Positions 18,648-25,130 of a stretch of 49,383 nt of DNA are shown here, piece after piece. The notes below the pieces were generated by a model. It was not told the DNA's origin. It did no database searches and worked only from the letters and a program-made list of their open reading frames with translations. The position numbers and the translations under genes are program-made. Each line of letters begins with the position of its first letter. The first letter of the stretch is position 1. This DNA comes from Bacteroidales bacterium (lineage in GTDB: Bacteria > Bacteroidota > Bacteroidia > Bacteroidales > Paludibacteraceae). The stretch is from the NCBI GenBank assembly GCA_012837935.1, contig DUQG01000022.1:1-49383 (forward strand), in the 5' to 3' direction.

Positions 18648-18655
18648 TAACTTTG
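18648..18655 (+). promoter_or_regulatory. -7 element for the AraC-family regulator
   Basis: TAACTTTG fits TAnnTTTG and lies 42 bases upstream of the ATG at 18698. There is no obvious -33 element. Confidence 0.45.
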
Positions 18656-18697
18656 AAACAAGGAAAAAACGTAATTTAATTTATACACAGCATTTTT

Positions 18698-19786
18698 ATG
18701 GAAATCATAGCTTGGATTGGATTTGCCCAAAGTTTATTTGCAGCTTTGCTTATGCTCGCAAAACAAGATAAGAATATCTCTGACCGAGTATTGACCGGTT
18801 GGCTTGTGCTTTTGGCTATCGAGTTCTTCACCTGTGCTATCGACTTCCGCATATTGGGTTACTCTTTACTTTCAAGCTCACCGTTACTTTTCAATCCTGC
18901 GCTTTATATTTATATTCGCTCTTTGGTGCGAAAAAACTTTAAGCTGAAATGGACTATAACCTTGCATCTATTACCGTACATTATTTCAGAAATAGCAGCC
19001 TATGTAACCCGTATTCCTCTAGCTTTTGAAAACTTTTTTGAGAATGATACGACACTTCACATTCGTCTTATTTTTGCAATAGCCACCATTATCTCGTGGA
19101 TGGTCTATTTGTCGCTAAGTATAATCATTTTGCACAAGTATCGCATAAATCTGCGAAACGAACAATCTAATATCGACTTTGAACAAAACCTTAGCTGGCT
19201 TATGTTTGTAAGTGTATTTTACGTTGTTTATTGCCTTATTGCTAATATTTTAGGATTTACTTTTGCATTTTCAGGAGTTGGCACTGAAGCCATTTCTTTC
19301 TACAATTATTCTACATTACTTGCTTTGGTTTATATTTTTAGTTTTTACGGCTTACGCCAAAAACAGATAGAAATTCAAACAGAAGAAATTAAGGAACCGA
19401 AGGAAATTATCAGCTACAAAAATTCAATTCTTACAAAGGAAATCCGCGAAGATATTAAAATGAAAATTTTCGCCTACTTTGAAAATGAAAAAGCTTACCT
19501 AAACTCGGGATTGAACATGGACTTGCTTTCGTCAGCCATTGATTATCCTAAATACCAAATTACCGAAGTGCTAAATGTGGATATTGGCAAAAATTTCTTC
19601 CAATTTGTAAACTCGTACCGAATTGAAGCTGTAAAAAAAATGTTGCTCGAACCAAAACTCAAATACTCTATCGAGGCTGTTGGTTATGAATGCGGATTTA
19701 ATAGCAAATCCTCCTTTTATACCGTATTTAAAGCGAATACCGGTATGACACCAATCGCATTTCGCAACTATCATTTGAAGGCGTAA
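18698..19786 (+). CDS. Membrane-anchored AraC-family transcriptional regulator
   Basis: The N-terminal 230 residues of this 362-residue protein contain about six or seven hydrophobic helices. A short linker and an AraC-type double helix-turn-helix (about 260-360) follow, with the family signatures NSYRIEAVKKML and AVGYECGFNSKSSFYTVFKANTGMTP in two parts. This layout, a membrane sensor joined to an AraC output domain, is frequent in Bacteroidota. The ligand is unknown. The next genes downstream (DUF2141 and cydAB) have paired CGGACAA-type boxes upstream, making them candidate targets; this link is inferred from position only. Confidence 0.85.
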   Translation: MEIIAWIGFAQSLFAALLMLAKQDKNISDRVLTGWLVLLAIEFFTCAIDFRILGYSLLSSSPLLFNPALYIYIRSLVRKNFKLKWTITLHLLPYIISEIAAYVTRIPLAFENFFENDTTLHIRLIFAIATIISWMVYLSLSIIILHKYRINLRNEQSNIDFEQNLSWLMFVSVFYVVYCLIANILGFTFAFSGVGTEAISFYNYSTLLALVYIFSFYGLRQKQIEIQTEEIKEPKEIISYKNSILTKEIREDIKMKIFAYFENEKAYLNSGLNMDLLSSAIDYPKYQITEVLNVDIGKNFFQFVNSYRIEAVKKMLLEPKLKYSIEAVGYECGFNSKSSFYTVFKANTGMTPIAFRNYHLKA

Positions 19787-19813
19787 ACAGCTAACACGCT
19801 ATCATAGGATACT

Positions 19814-19870
19814 CAGTTCAAAGATTATTCTCCACCATTTTTATTCGGATTTCTTTATAAATCTGAACTG
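19814..19870. other. Gene-free stretch after the AraC gene, with a weak inverted repeat
   Basis: The 342-bp gap 19787-20128 has no ORF. Its left part holds CAGTTCA/TGAACTG (19814-19820 with 19864-19870), possibly a weak terminator. Its right part holds the regulatory boxes and -7 element of the DUF2141 gene. Confidence 0.35.
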
Positions 19871-19943
19871 ATTGACTGAATAAGTTTCTCACAATGTAGA
19901 GCAAATCCTTATTAAATTCTTATTAGAAACACTTCCTCTTTTC

Positions 19944-19995
19944 TTTTTTAAAAGTCGGACAACAACTCGTGGTTTGTTTTTTAAAAAGTGGATTA
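19944..19995 (+). promoter_or_regulatory. Tandem regulator-type boxes upstream of the DUF2141 gene
   Basis: TTTTTTAAAAGTCGGAC (19944-19960) and TTTTTTAAAAAGTGGA (19977-19992) are direct repeats 33 bp apart, about three helical turns. The second ends about 20 bp before a -7 element that lacks a -33 partner. This is the arrangement expected of an activator site. Confidence 0.45.
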
Positions 19996-20014
19996 AAATC
20001 AGACTCTATTTCGT

Positions 20015-20022
20015 TATACTTG
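20015..20022 (+). promoter_or_regulatory. -7 element for the DUF2141 gene
   Basis: TATACTTG matches TAnnTTTG at seven of eight positions. No TTTG is present at the -33 position, where the second direct-repeat box ends instead. Confidence 0.4.
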
Positions 20023-20128
20023 CATAGAGTTTGATGTTTTATATTATGAGTTCATTATTTGATGAACGAAATAATTAGAGCCGTTTATTCGCTCAGATTT
20101 TCAACCTATTTTGCTAAACTAAATTATT

Positions 20129-20572
20129 ATGAGAACAAAAATTATATTTATACTTAGTCTGTTTTTTATAGTTACTCAGAGTAGTGTGGCTGTTTCACAA
20201 AGTATAAACGTTACAATCAAAAACTTGAAAAACAATACCAAAGGTACAGTACGTATTGCAGTTTTCGGGGATGAAAAAGGATTTAAATCCGAAAAATATT
20301 TTTTCTCCATGATTTGTGATAAGAAAAACATGAAAGATGGTCAGATACAAGTAAGCATCCCTGTTATTGCAGGCGTATATGGGTTGTCCGTACTTGACGA
20401 TGAAAACGATAATGGAAAAATGGACTATAATCTACTGGGCATCCCGAAAGAAGGATTTGGATTTTCAAACTTCTATCTAAAAAGACTACGAAAACCCAAG
20501 TTCGCCGACTTTTCTTTTACCGTAGAAGACAAAGAAGTGAAAGATGTTACTGTAAAAATGAAATATCTGTAG
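20129..20572 (+). CDS. DUF2141 secreted protein
   Basis: The 147-residue protein has a signal peptide (about 1-25, ending AVSQS) and one DUF2141 domain. The domain's hallmark, an acidic DDENDNGKMDYNLLGIPKEG loop followed by GFGFSN, is fully kept at about 89-115. The Asp/Asn-rich loop looks like a calcium-binding turn, but the function of the family is unknown. The gene stands alone between the AraC regulator and cydAB and ends in a good terminator. Confidence 0.85.
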   Translation: MRTKIIFILSLFFIVTQSSVAVSQSINVTIKNLKNNTKGTVRIAVFGDEKGFKSEKYFFSMICDKKNMKDGQIQVSIPVIAGVYGLSVLDDENDNGKMDYNLLGIPKEGFGFSNFYLKRLRKPKFADFSFTVEDKEVKDVTVKMKYL

Positions 20573-20618
20573 TTTGTTTTATAGTTTGCATAAAACGAAA
20601 GTTTTGTTTGTTTTTTAG

Positions 20619-20655
20619 AACAGAGTTGCTTGTGAAAGTAGCTCTGTTTTGTTTA
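20619..20655 (+). terminator. Terminator after the DUF2141 gene
   Basis: AACAGAGTTGCT pairs with AGTAGCTCTGTT (20619-20630 with 20637-20648), with two G-T pairs, a 6-nt loop and then TTGTTT. Confidence 0.7.
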
Positions 20656-20667
20656 CTAGAAAGCTCA

Positions 20668-20877
20668 CTAGCGCACCATTATTTTTCCACTGTATAAATT
20701 TCCTTCCATATCTTTTAAGAGATACACATAACAACCGGATTTTAGTCCTAAAACTTTATGTTCCGTTAAATCTTTCACCTCATTTTGGCGAATCACTTGA
20801 CCTAATGCGTTAAGCAATTTGAATGATGTAAAACAAACCTTTTTTATATTAGCGTTCTGTTGGTTAGATAATGTTTT
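20668..20877 (-). pseudogene. Remnant of a T9SS C-terminal sorting domain
   Basis: A 69-codon open stretch on the minus strand ends in TAG at 20670-20668. It is preceded directly by an in-frame TGA (20880-20878) and has no start codon. It translates to ...SFKLLNALGQVIRQN..., then ...LGLKSGCYVYLLKD... and ends SGKIMVR. This is the pattern of a type A (Por_Secre_tail) sorting signal: hydrophobic strand, LGQ turn, L-x-SG-x-Y-x-Y strand and terminal basic K-I-x-V-R. Nothing upstream continues the reading frame, so the body of the secreted protein is gone. It shows that the organism used T9SS cargo, in line with sprA in this window. Confidence 0.72.
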
Positions 20878-20986
20878 TCAAAGTTAGTATATTAACGTCA
20901 GTTCAAAATAAGAAACCAACAGCAAGCGGATGTAGTCAGCTGGTTATCAATGAGATAATAGGGTTTTGTTTTGCGTTTTATTCTAT

Positions 20987-21064
20987 TTCTACTAAGGGTG
21001 CTTTTATAAATAAGGTTTTGTATTCCTTAAAACCTTATTTTCTCAGATAATAACCTTAGTAGAA
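20987..21064. repeat. Nested 78-bp palindrome in the gene-poor region before cydA
   Basis: Outer arms TTCTACTAAGG/CCTTAGTAGAA (20987-20997 with 21054-21064) enclose a perfect 12-bp inner hairpin (21008-21019 with 21029-21040). It is not followed by a T-tract. Within 20878-21551 (670 bp, no gene) this structure and the boxes at 21271-21319 are the only organised features I see. Confidence 0.6.
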
Positions 21065-21270
21065 TTAAGACAAACATCTGATTCCAACCTTATTGACCTT
21101 ATTTTCAGGTACATAATATTTTGTTTATATCGAACTCACGTTATATTAAAAACAAAATATCAAGATAAACTATTAAAGAAATATCTAAACAAATGCAATT
21201 ATTAAGACTATTGTTAGCTCAATTTATTTTTATACAAAATTGAATTTTCTATATTACATCAGCGCCTCAT

Positions 21271-21319
21271 GTCCGGTTTTTATTTAAAAAACGGACAAAA
21301 ACACACAAAAAACGGACAA
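21271..21319 (+). promoter_or_regulatory. CGGACAA boxes upstream of cydAB
   Basis: AAAAAACGGACAA occurs identically at 21286-21298 and 21307-21319, exactly 21 bp (two helical turns) apart. A third, inverted copy (GTCCGGTTTTT) lies at 21271-21281. They sit upstream of the cydA promoter, as expected for an activator of the AraC type, but the binding protein is not known. Confidence 0.5.
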
Positions 21320-21344
21320 TCTTTGATGTTTTATCTTTTGTATG

Positions 21345-21374
21345 GTTGGACTTTCAAAAATATGTGTATTTTTG
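21345..21374 (+). promoter_or_regulatory. Promoter of cydAB
   Basis: GTTG (21345-21348), an 18-bp spacer, and TATTTTTG (21367-21374) fit the Bacteroidota promoter. The leader to the ATG at 21552 would be about 170 nt. Confidence 0.55.
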
Positions 21375-21551
21375 TTCAGTTGAATTGTTTTTTTAAGAAA
21401 AGTAAGCAAAAAGACAACTCACTTTCTGAGCAAAACTAAAATGGAAAAGTTAATTTGATGGCGTAAAAAGAGAAGGCAAGCGAATGCAATAAATAGATTC
21501 AGAAACAATAATAAATTATCAAATTCTAATATTAAAAAACACTTAACTTTT

Positions 21552-23129
21552 ATGGAATTATTACACACATCATTGGTGGATTGGTCAAGGGCACAGTTTG
21601 CTCTTACCGCCATGTATCACTGGCTCTTTGTTCCGCTTACTCTGGGACTTGGCGTTCTTATGGCACTAATGGAAACCATCTATGTGAAAACAGGAGATGA
21701 AAAGTGGAAGAAAGTGACTAAATTCTGGATGAAACTCTTCGGAATCAACTTTGCCATCGGTGTGGCAACGGGGATTATCATGGAGTTTCAGTTTGGAACT
21801 AACTGGTCGAATTACAGTTATTTTGTAGGTGACATTTTTGGTGCACCGCTGGCTATTGAGGGAATTGTGGCGTTCTTTATGGAAGCTACGTTTATCTCAA
21901 TTATGTTTTTTGGTTGGAATAAAGTAAGCAAAGGTGCTCACTTGGCATCTACTTGGCTAACTGTTGGAGGTGCTACACTCTCTGCTCTTTGGATTTTGAT
22001 AGCGAATTCTTGGATGCAACTTCCTACCGGAATGGAATTCAATCCGCTAACTGTAAGAAATGAGATGGTTGACTTCTGGGCAGTTGTTTCTTCGCCGGTA
22101 GCAATCAACAAGTTTTTACACTCGGTAACTTCTGCATGGGTATTTGGAGCTCTGTTTGTAGTTGGAATCAGTGCTTGGTTCTTGCTAAAAAAACGCGAAA
22201 TTGATTTTGCTAAGAAAAGTATCCGTTTAGCCTCTGTCTTTGGTTTTATCAGTGTGCTTTTAATTATCTGGACAGGACACGGTTCTGCTCAGCAAGTAGC
22301 GCATCATCAGCCGATGAAACTTGCCGTAATGGAAGGACTTTATGAAGGACAAGAAGGCGCACCCTTAATTGGTATGGGAATAGTGAATCCTAAAAAGAAA
22401 GCTTATAATGATGACGAAGAGGGCGTAATTATGGCTGTTAAATTACCGAAAATGCTTTCCTGGATGGCGTTTGGCGATGCAAATGCCTATGTTCCGGGAA
22501 TTGTAAATATCGTAGATGGTGGCTATACTAAACCGGATGGAACTATTGCATTGTCATTTGCTGAAAAACAAGCACAAGGAAAACTTGCGCAGCAGGCTTT
22601 GAGTGAATTCAAAAAGGCAGAAGCAACCAACAACACTGTAGCTATGGCAGAACATAAAGCAGTGCTGGATGCTAATTTCAAATATTTTGGATATGGATTC
22701 TTGGAAAATCCGGAAGATGAAATTGCAAACGTTCCCTTGGTATTCTATGCATTCCACTTTATGGTTATTCTTGGTGGTGCATTCTTGTTGATTTTTGCAG
22801 TGGCATTCTATATGGATAAAAAAGACATTTTGATGAAATACAAATGGATGCTTTGGATTTTAATCCTGTTTATTCCATTGGGCTATTTGGCTGGACAACT
22901 GGGATGGATTGTGGCTGAATTTGGTCGCCAACCTTGGGCTATTCAAGATATTCTACCGATTCACATGGCTATTTCCGGTCTACAAACTTCATCGGTAGTT
23001 ATCACATTCGTACTGTTTGCTGTGCTCTTTACCGGACTTCTTATTGCGGAAATAGGAATTACAAGAAAGCAAATTATCAGAGGTCCTGAGATTGATGAGA
23101 AACCAAAAACAAAAAAAGAGACACACTAA
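21552..23129 (+). CDS. cydA: Cytochrome bd ubiquinol oxidase subunit I
   Basis: CydA binds hemes b558, b595 and d and oxidises quinol. This 525-residue form has the ligand histidines at His23 (in MYHWLF) and His190 (in KFLHSVTSAW), the acidic proton-channel residues E103 and E111, and the GRQPW motif before the last helices. The Q-loop segment is replaced by a lysine- and alanine-rich region at about 260-400 typical of Bacteroidota CydA. It lets the cell respire at low oxygen or protect itself from oxygen. It forms an operon with cydB, 50 bp downstream. Upstream boxes suggest regulated expression. Confidence 0.96.
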   Translation: MELLHTSLVDWSRAQFALTAMYHWLFVPLTLGLGVLMALMETIYVKTGDEKWKKVTKFWMKLFGINFAIGVATGIIMEFQFGTNWSNYSYFVGDIFGAPLAIEGIVAFFMEATFISIMFFGWNKVSKGAHLASTWLTVGGATLSALWILIANSWMQLPTGMEFNPLTVRNEMVDFWAVVSSPVAINKFLHSVTSAWVFGALFVVGISAWFLLKKREIDFAKKSIRLASVFGFISVLLIIWTGHGSAQQVAHHQPMKLAVMEGLYEGQEGAPLIGMGIVNPKKKAYNDDEEGVIMAVKLPKMLSWMAFGDANAYVPGIVNIVDGGYTKPDGTIALSFAEKQAQGKLAQQALSEFKKAEATNNTVAMAEHKAVLDANFKYFGYGFLENPEDEIANVPLVFYAFHFMVILGGAFLLIFAVAFYMDKKDILMKYKWMLWILILFIPLGYLAGQLGWIVAEFGRQPWAIQDILPIHMAISGLQTSSVVITFVLFAVLFTGLLIAEIGITRKQIIRGPEIDEKPKTKKETH

Positions 23130-23179
23130 ACTGTGCTATAAGATAATAGATAGTTTTAACGATTAAAAATTTTACCATT

Positions 23180-24340
23180 ATGCTAACATATTCATTTCTA
23201 CAACATTATTGGTGGTTTCTTATATCACTTTTAGGTGGTCTGTTATTATTCTTGCTTTTCGTACAAGGTGGACAGACATTGATACAGTCTCTTGGAAAAA
23301 CGGAAGATGAGCGTCGCTTATTAGTGAATGTTCTTGGAAGAAAATGGGAATACACCTTTACTACTTTGGTTACTTTTGGTGGTGCGTTTTTTGCGTCATT
23401 CCCACTGTTTTACTCTACAAGTTTTGGCGGTGCCTACTGGGTTTGGATGCTTATACTTTTCTGCTTTACAGTTCAAGCCGTTTCTTACGAATATCAAGGT
23501 AAACCCGGAAACTTCTTGGGACGTAATGCTTACCGTGGTTTCTTGTTTTTCAACGGACTAGCCGGAACTTTCCTAATTGGAGGTGCTGTAGCTACATTCT
23601 TCACAGGCTCACATTTTACCGTGAACAAAGCTAACATCGTGGATTTCACAGGCAATGTAGTTGCACCGGTAATTAGTCAATGGCAAAGTCCATTTATGGG
23701 TCTTGAAGTACTTCTTGAGCCACGTGTTTGGTTTTTAGGCTTAGCTGTATTCTTCCTAGCTCGCACACAAGCAGTTCTCTATTTTAAAAATCGTGTAAGC
23801 AATGCACCAATCGAAGCTCGTTTAGACAGAGCATTACTCGTAAATGCACTACCTTTTTTGGTGTTTTTCCTTGCGTTTTTAATCTGGACTTTGGTAGCGG
23901 AAGGATTTGCAGTAAATCCTGATACAGGAGAAGTTTATATGGAGAAATTCAAATACTTGCACAACTTAATTCAAGTTCCTGCACTTTTGATTATGCTGTT
24001 GCTTGGAGTAGTGGCTGTGCTTTATGGAATTATTTTCTCTGTAGTAAAGAAAACATGGAGACACGGGATTTGGTTTGTTGGAACCGGAGTTGTGGTTACA
24101 GTAACAACCATTCTTTTGATGGCTGGCTACAACAACACAGCTTATTATCCTTCGGTGGCTGACCTGCAAAGCTCGCTGACAATTGCTAACTCATCGTCAA
24201 GTTACTTTACGTTGAAAGTAATGTCTGTCGTATCTCTACTAATTCCAATCGTGTTGGTTTATATTTTCTTTGCTTGGAGAGCATTGGAAAAAAAGAGAAC
24301 AACCGTAGATGAGATTAATAAAGATACTCACGCTTACTAG
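23180..24340 (+). CDS. cydB: Cytochrome bd ubiquinol oxidase subunit II
   Basis: The 386-residue membrane protein has about eight to nine helices and the CydB beginning YSFLQHYWWFLISLLGG. It follows cydA by 50 bp and is closed by a strong terminator. Subunit II completes the oxidase and lies structurally opposite CydA. No cydX or cydCD genes are visible in the window. Confidence 0.95.
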   Translation: MLTYSFLQHYWWFLISLLGGLLLFLLFVQGGQTLIQSLGKTEDERRLLVNVLGRKWEYTFTTLVTFGGAFFASFPLFYSTSFGGAYWVWMLILFCFTVQAVSYEYQGKPGNFLGRNAYRGFLFFNGLAGTFLIGGAVATFFTGSHFTVNKANIVDFTGNVVAPVISQWQSPFMGLEVLLEPRVWFLGLAVFFLARTQAVLYFKNRVSNAPIEARLDRALLVNALPFLVFFLAFLIWTLVAEGFAVNPDTGEVYMEKFKYLHNLIQVPALLIMLLLGVVAVLYGIIFSVVKKTWRHGIWFVGTGVVVTVTTILLMAGYNNTAYYPSVADLQSSLTIANSSSSYFTLKVMSVVSLLIPIVLVYIFFAWRALEKKRTTVDEINKDTHAY

Positions 24341-24380
24341 AAAATATTGATTTTAGAATAAGTCTTTCTTAAAAGCAGAA

Positions 24381-24417
24381 AAATCCCGAATAGCTTTATG
24401 TTATTCGGGATTTTTTA
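24381..24417 (+). terminator. Terminator of cydAB
   Basis: AAATCCCGAATA/TATTCGGGATTT (24381-24392 with 24402-24413), a 9-nt loop and a run of T make a textbook intrinsic terminator 40 bp after cydB. Confidence 0.92.
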
Positions 24418-24513
24418 TATTTGTGTACAAATTGAATTTATATTGATATGTTGTAATAAAGAAGCTTTCTTTTGAAATATTTTGAATTTGTTCAGCAATA
24501 ATTCAACAAAGAT

Positions 24514-24545
24514 AAAAAAAGGTTTTACACTTAACGTGCAAAACC
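24514..24545 (-). terminator. Terminator of the partial tRNA copy
   Basis: On the minus strand GGTTTTGCAC-GTTAA-GTGTAAAACC is followed by TTTTTTT. It is a copy of the terminator at 24914-24944 in which one base pair has changed on both sides, so the stem is kept. Confidence 0.75.
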
Positions 24546-24560
24546 TTGATTATCATTTTG

Positions 24561-24634
24561 TGGGCCAACTAGGTTTGAACCAGTGACCCCCCCTGTCCCG
24601 ATAACCATCGGGAGAGTCAGGTGCTACTAACCAA
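24561..24634 (-). pseudogene. Partial tRNA copy with a palindrome in place of the anticodon loop
   Basis: Compared with the intact tRNA at 24954-25028 this copy keeps the sequence from the D-loop (TTGGTTAGTAGCACCTGA) through the T-arm to the acceptor 3' strand, with a few changes. It lacks the 5' acceptor and D-stem start. The five bases ATAAT of the anticodon loop are replaced by an 18-bp palindrome (24596-24613). It cannot be a working tRNA. Its D-arm part encodes the last residues of the GIY-YIG ORF. Confidence 0.8.
24596..24613. repeat. TCCCGAT palindrome, copy A
   Basis: TCCCGAT-AACC-ATCGGGA replaces the anticodon loop of the partial tRNA. Further copies, differing only in the loop, are at 48076-48093 and 48790-48807. 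Confidence 0.8.
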
Positions 24635-24904
24635 TTTATTAAGCAACTCAGGATATTGCCTAAGATTTCTAATATATGCGGATGACTTCATTGATTTTAT
24701 TTTCCTTTCAATCCGAACAGCTTTTGCATAATCATCAGTTGAGATAAACAAAAACAATTCCCAATCACTAGCTTTTGCTGTAAAGCGATGTTTCCCGTAG
24801 GATTGGTAGTTGTGTTTTGCTATTCTTTCACTTAAATCTTCCTGTGTCGCACCAACATAGAACTTATTAAGCTTTTTGCTGTATAGAACATAGCATCCTA
24901 TCAT
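24617..24904 (-). CDS. GIY-YIG nuclease-domain protein between two tRNA copies
   Basis: The 95-residue protein is essentially one GIY-YIG domain: CYV at 4-6 and YVG at 16-18 stand for GIY and YIG, the conserved Arg is R27 and the metal-binding Glu is E66 in RIERKIK. Single-domain members are UvrC-like and common in Bacteroidota; the substrate is unknown. The ATG lies about ten bases past the T-tract of the tRNA terminator, leaving no room for its own promoter. The last residues (LVSST and stop) are encoded by tRNA D-arm sequence shared with the partial tRNA. The arrangement resembles a homing-type or hitch-hiking element in a duplicated tRNA gene; this is inference. Confidence 0.8.
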   Translation of the reverse strand: MIGCYVLYSKKLNKFYVGATQEDLSERIAKHNYQSYGKHRFTAKASDWELFLFISTDDYAKAVRIERKIKSMKSSAYIRNLRQYPELLNKLVSST

Positions 24905-24913
24905 AACTTTATA

Positions 24914-24944
24914 AATAAAAAGTCTTACACTTAACGTGCAAGAC
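24914..24944 (-). terminator. Terminator of the intact tRNA(CAU)
   Basis: On the minus strand GTCTTGCAC-GTTAA-GTGTAAGAC is followed by TTTTTATTT, ten bases past the tRNA 3' end and directly before the GIY-YIG ORF. Confidence 0.8.
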
Positions 24945-24953
24945 CTTATTTTG

Positions 24954-25028
24954 TGGGCCCAACTGGGCTTGAACCAGTGACCCCCTGATTATGAGTCAGG
25001 TGCTACTAACCAACTGAGCTATGGGCCC
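24954..25028 (-). tRNA. tRNA with CAU anticodon (probably tRNA-Ile2, else tRNA-Met)
   Basis: The 75-nt cloverleaf has acceptor pairs GGGCCCA/TGGGCCC, an anticodon stem CTGA.../...TCAG around the loop CTCATAA, and the T-arm CTGGTTCAAGCCCAG. CCA is not encoded. The D-stem 3' strand reads TAGC where GAGC is usual, leaving one mismatch. The CAU anticodon fits elongator Met or the lysidine-modified Ile2. The T-arm resembles E. coli Ile2 more than Met, but identity needs the tilS recognition pattern. A consensus promoter lies upstream. Confidence 0.9.
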
Positions 25029-25046
25029 TTTATCAAAATTGGACTG

Positions 25047-25077
25047 CAAAGGTATGGCTTTTTTTTATATTTTCAAA
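25047..25077 (-). promoter_or_regulatory. Promoter of the tRNA(CAU) gene
   Basis: On the minus strand TTTG (25077-25074), a 19-bp spacer and TACCTTTG (25054-25047) match the Bacteroidota consensus exactly. The tRNA-Ser promoter has the same elements and spacing. Confidence 0.85.
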
Positions 25078-25130
25078 GGGTTTTTAGAAATTTTCTTTCC
25101 CTGATAAAAATAAAATTTTTCACATTATTG

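Noticed and set aside
24561-24634. Second tRNA gene
   Set aside because: It lacks the 5' acceptor strand and part of the D-stem, and its anticodon loop is replaced by a palindrome.
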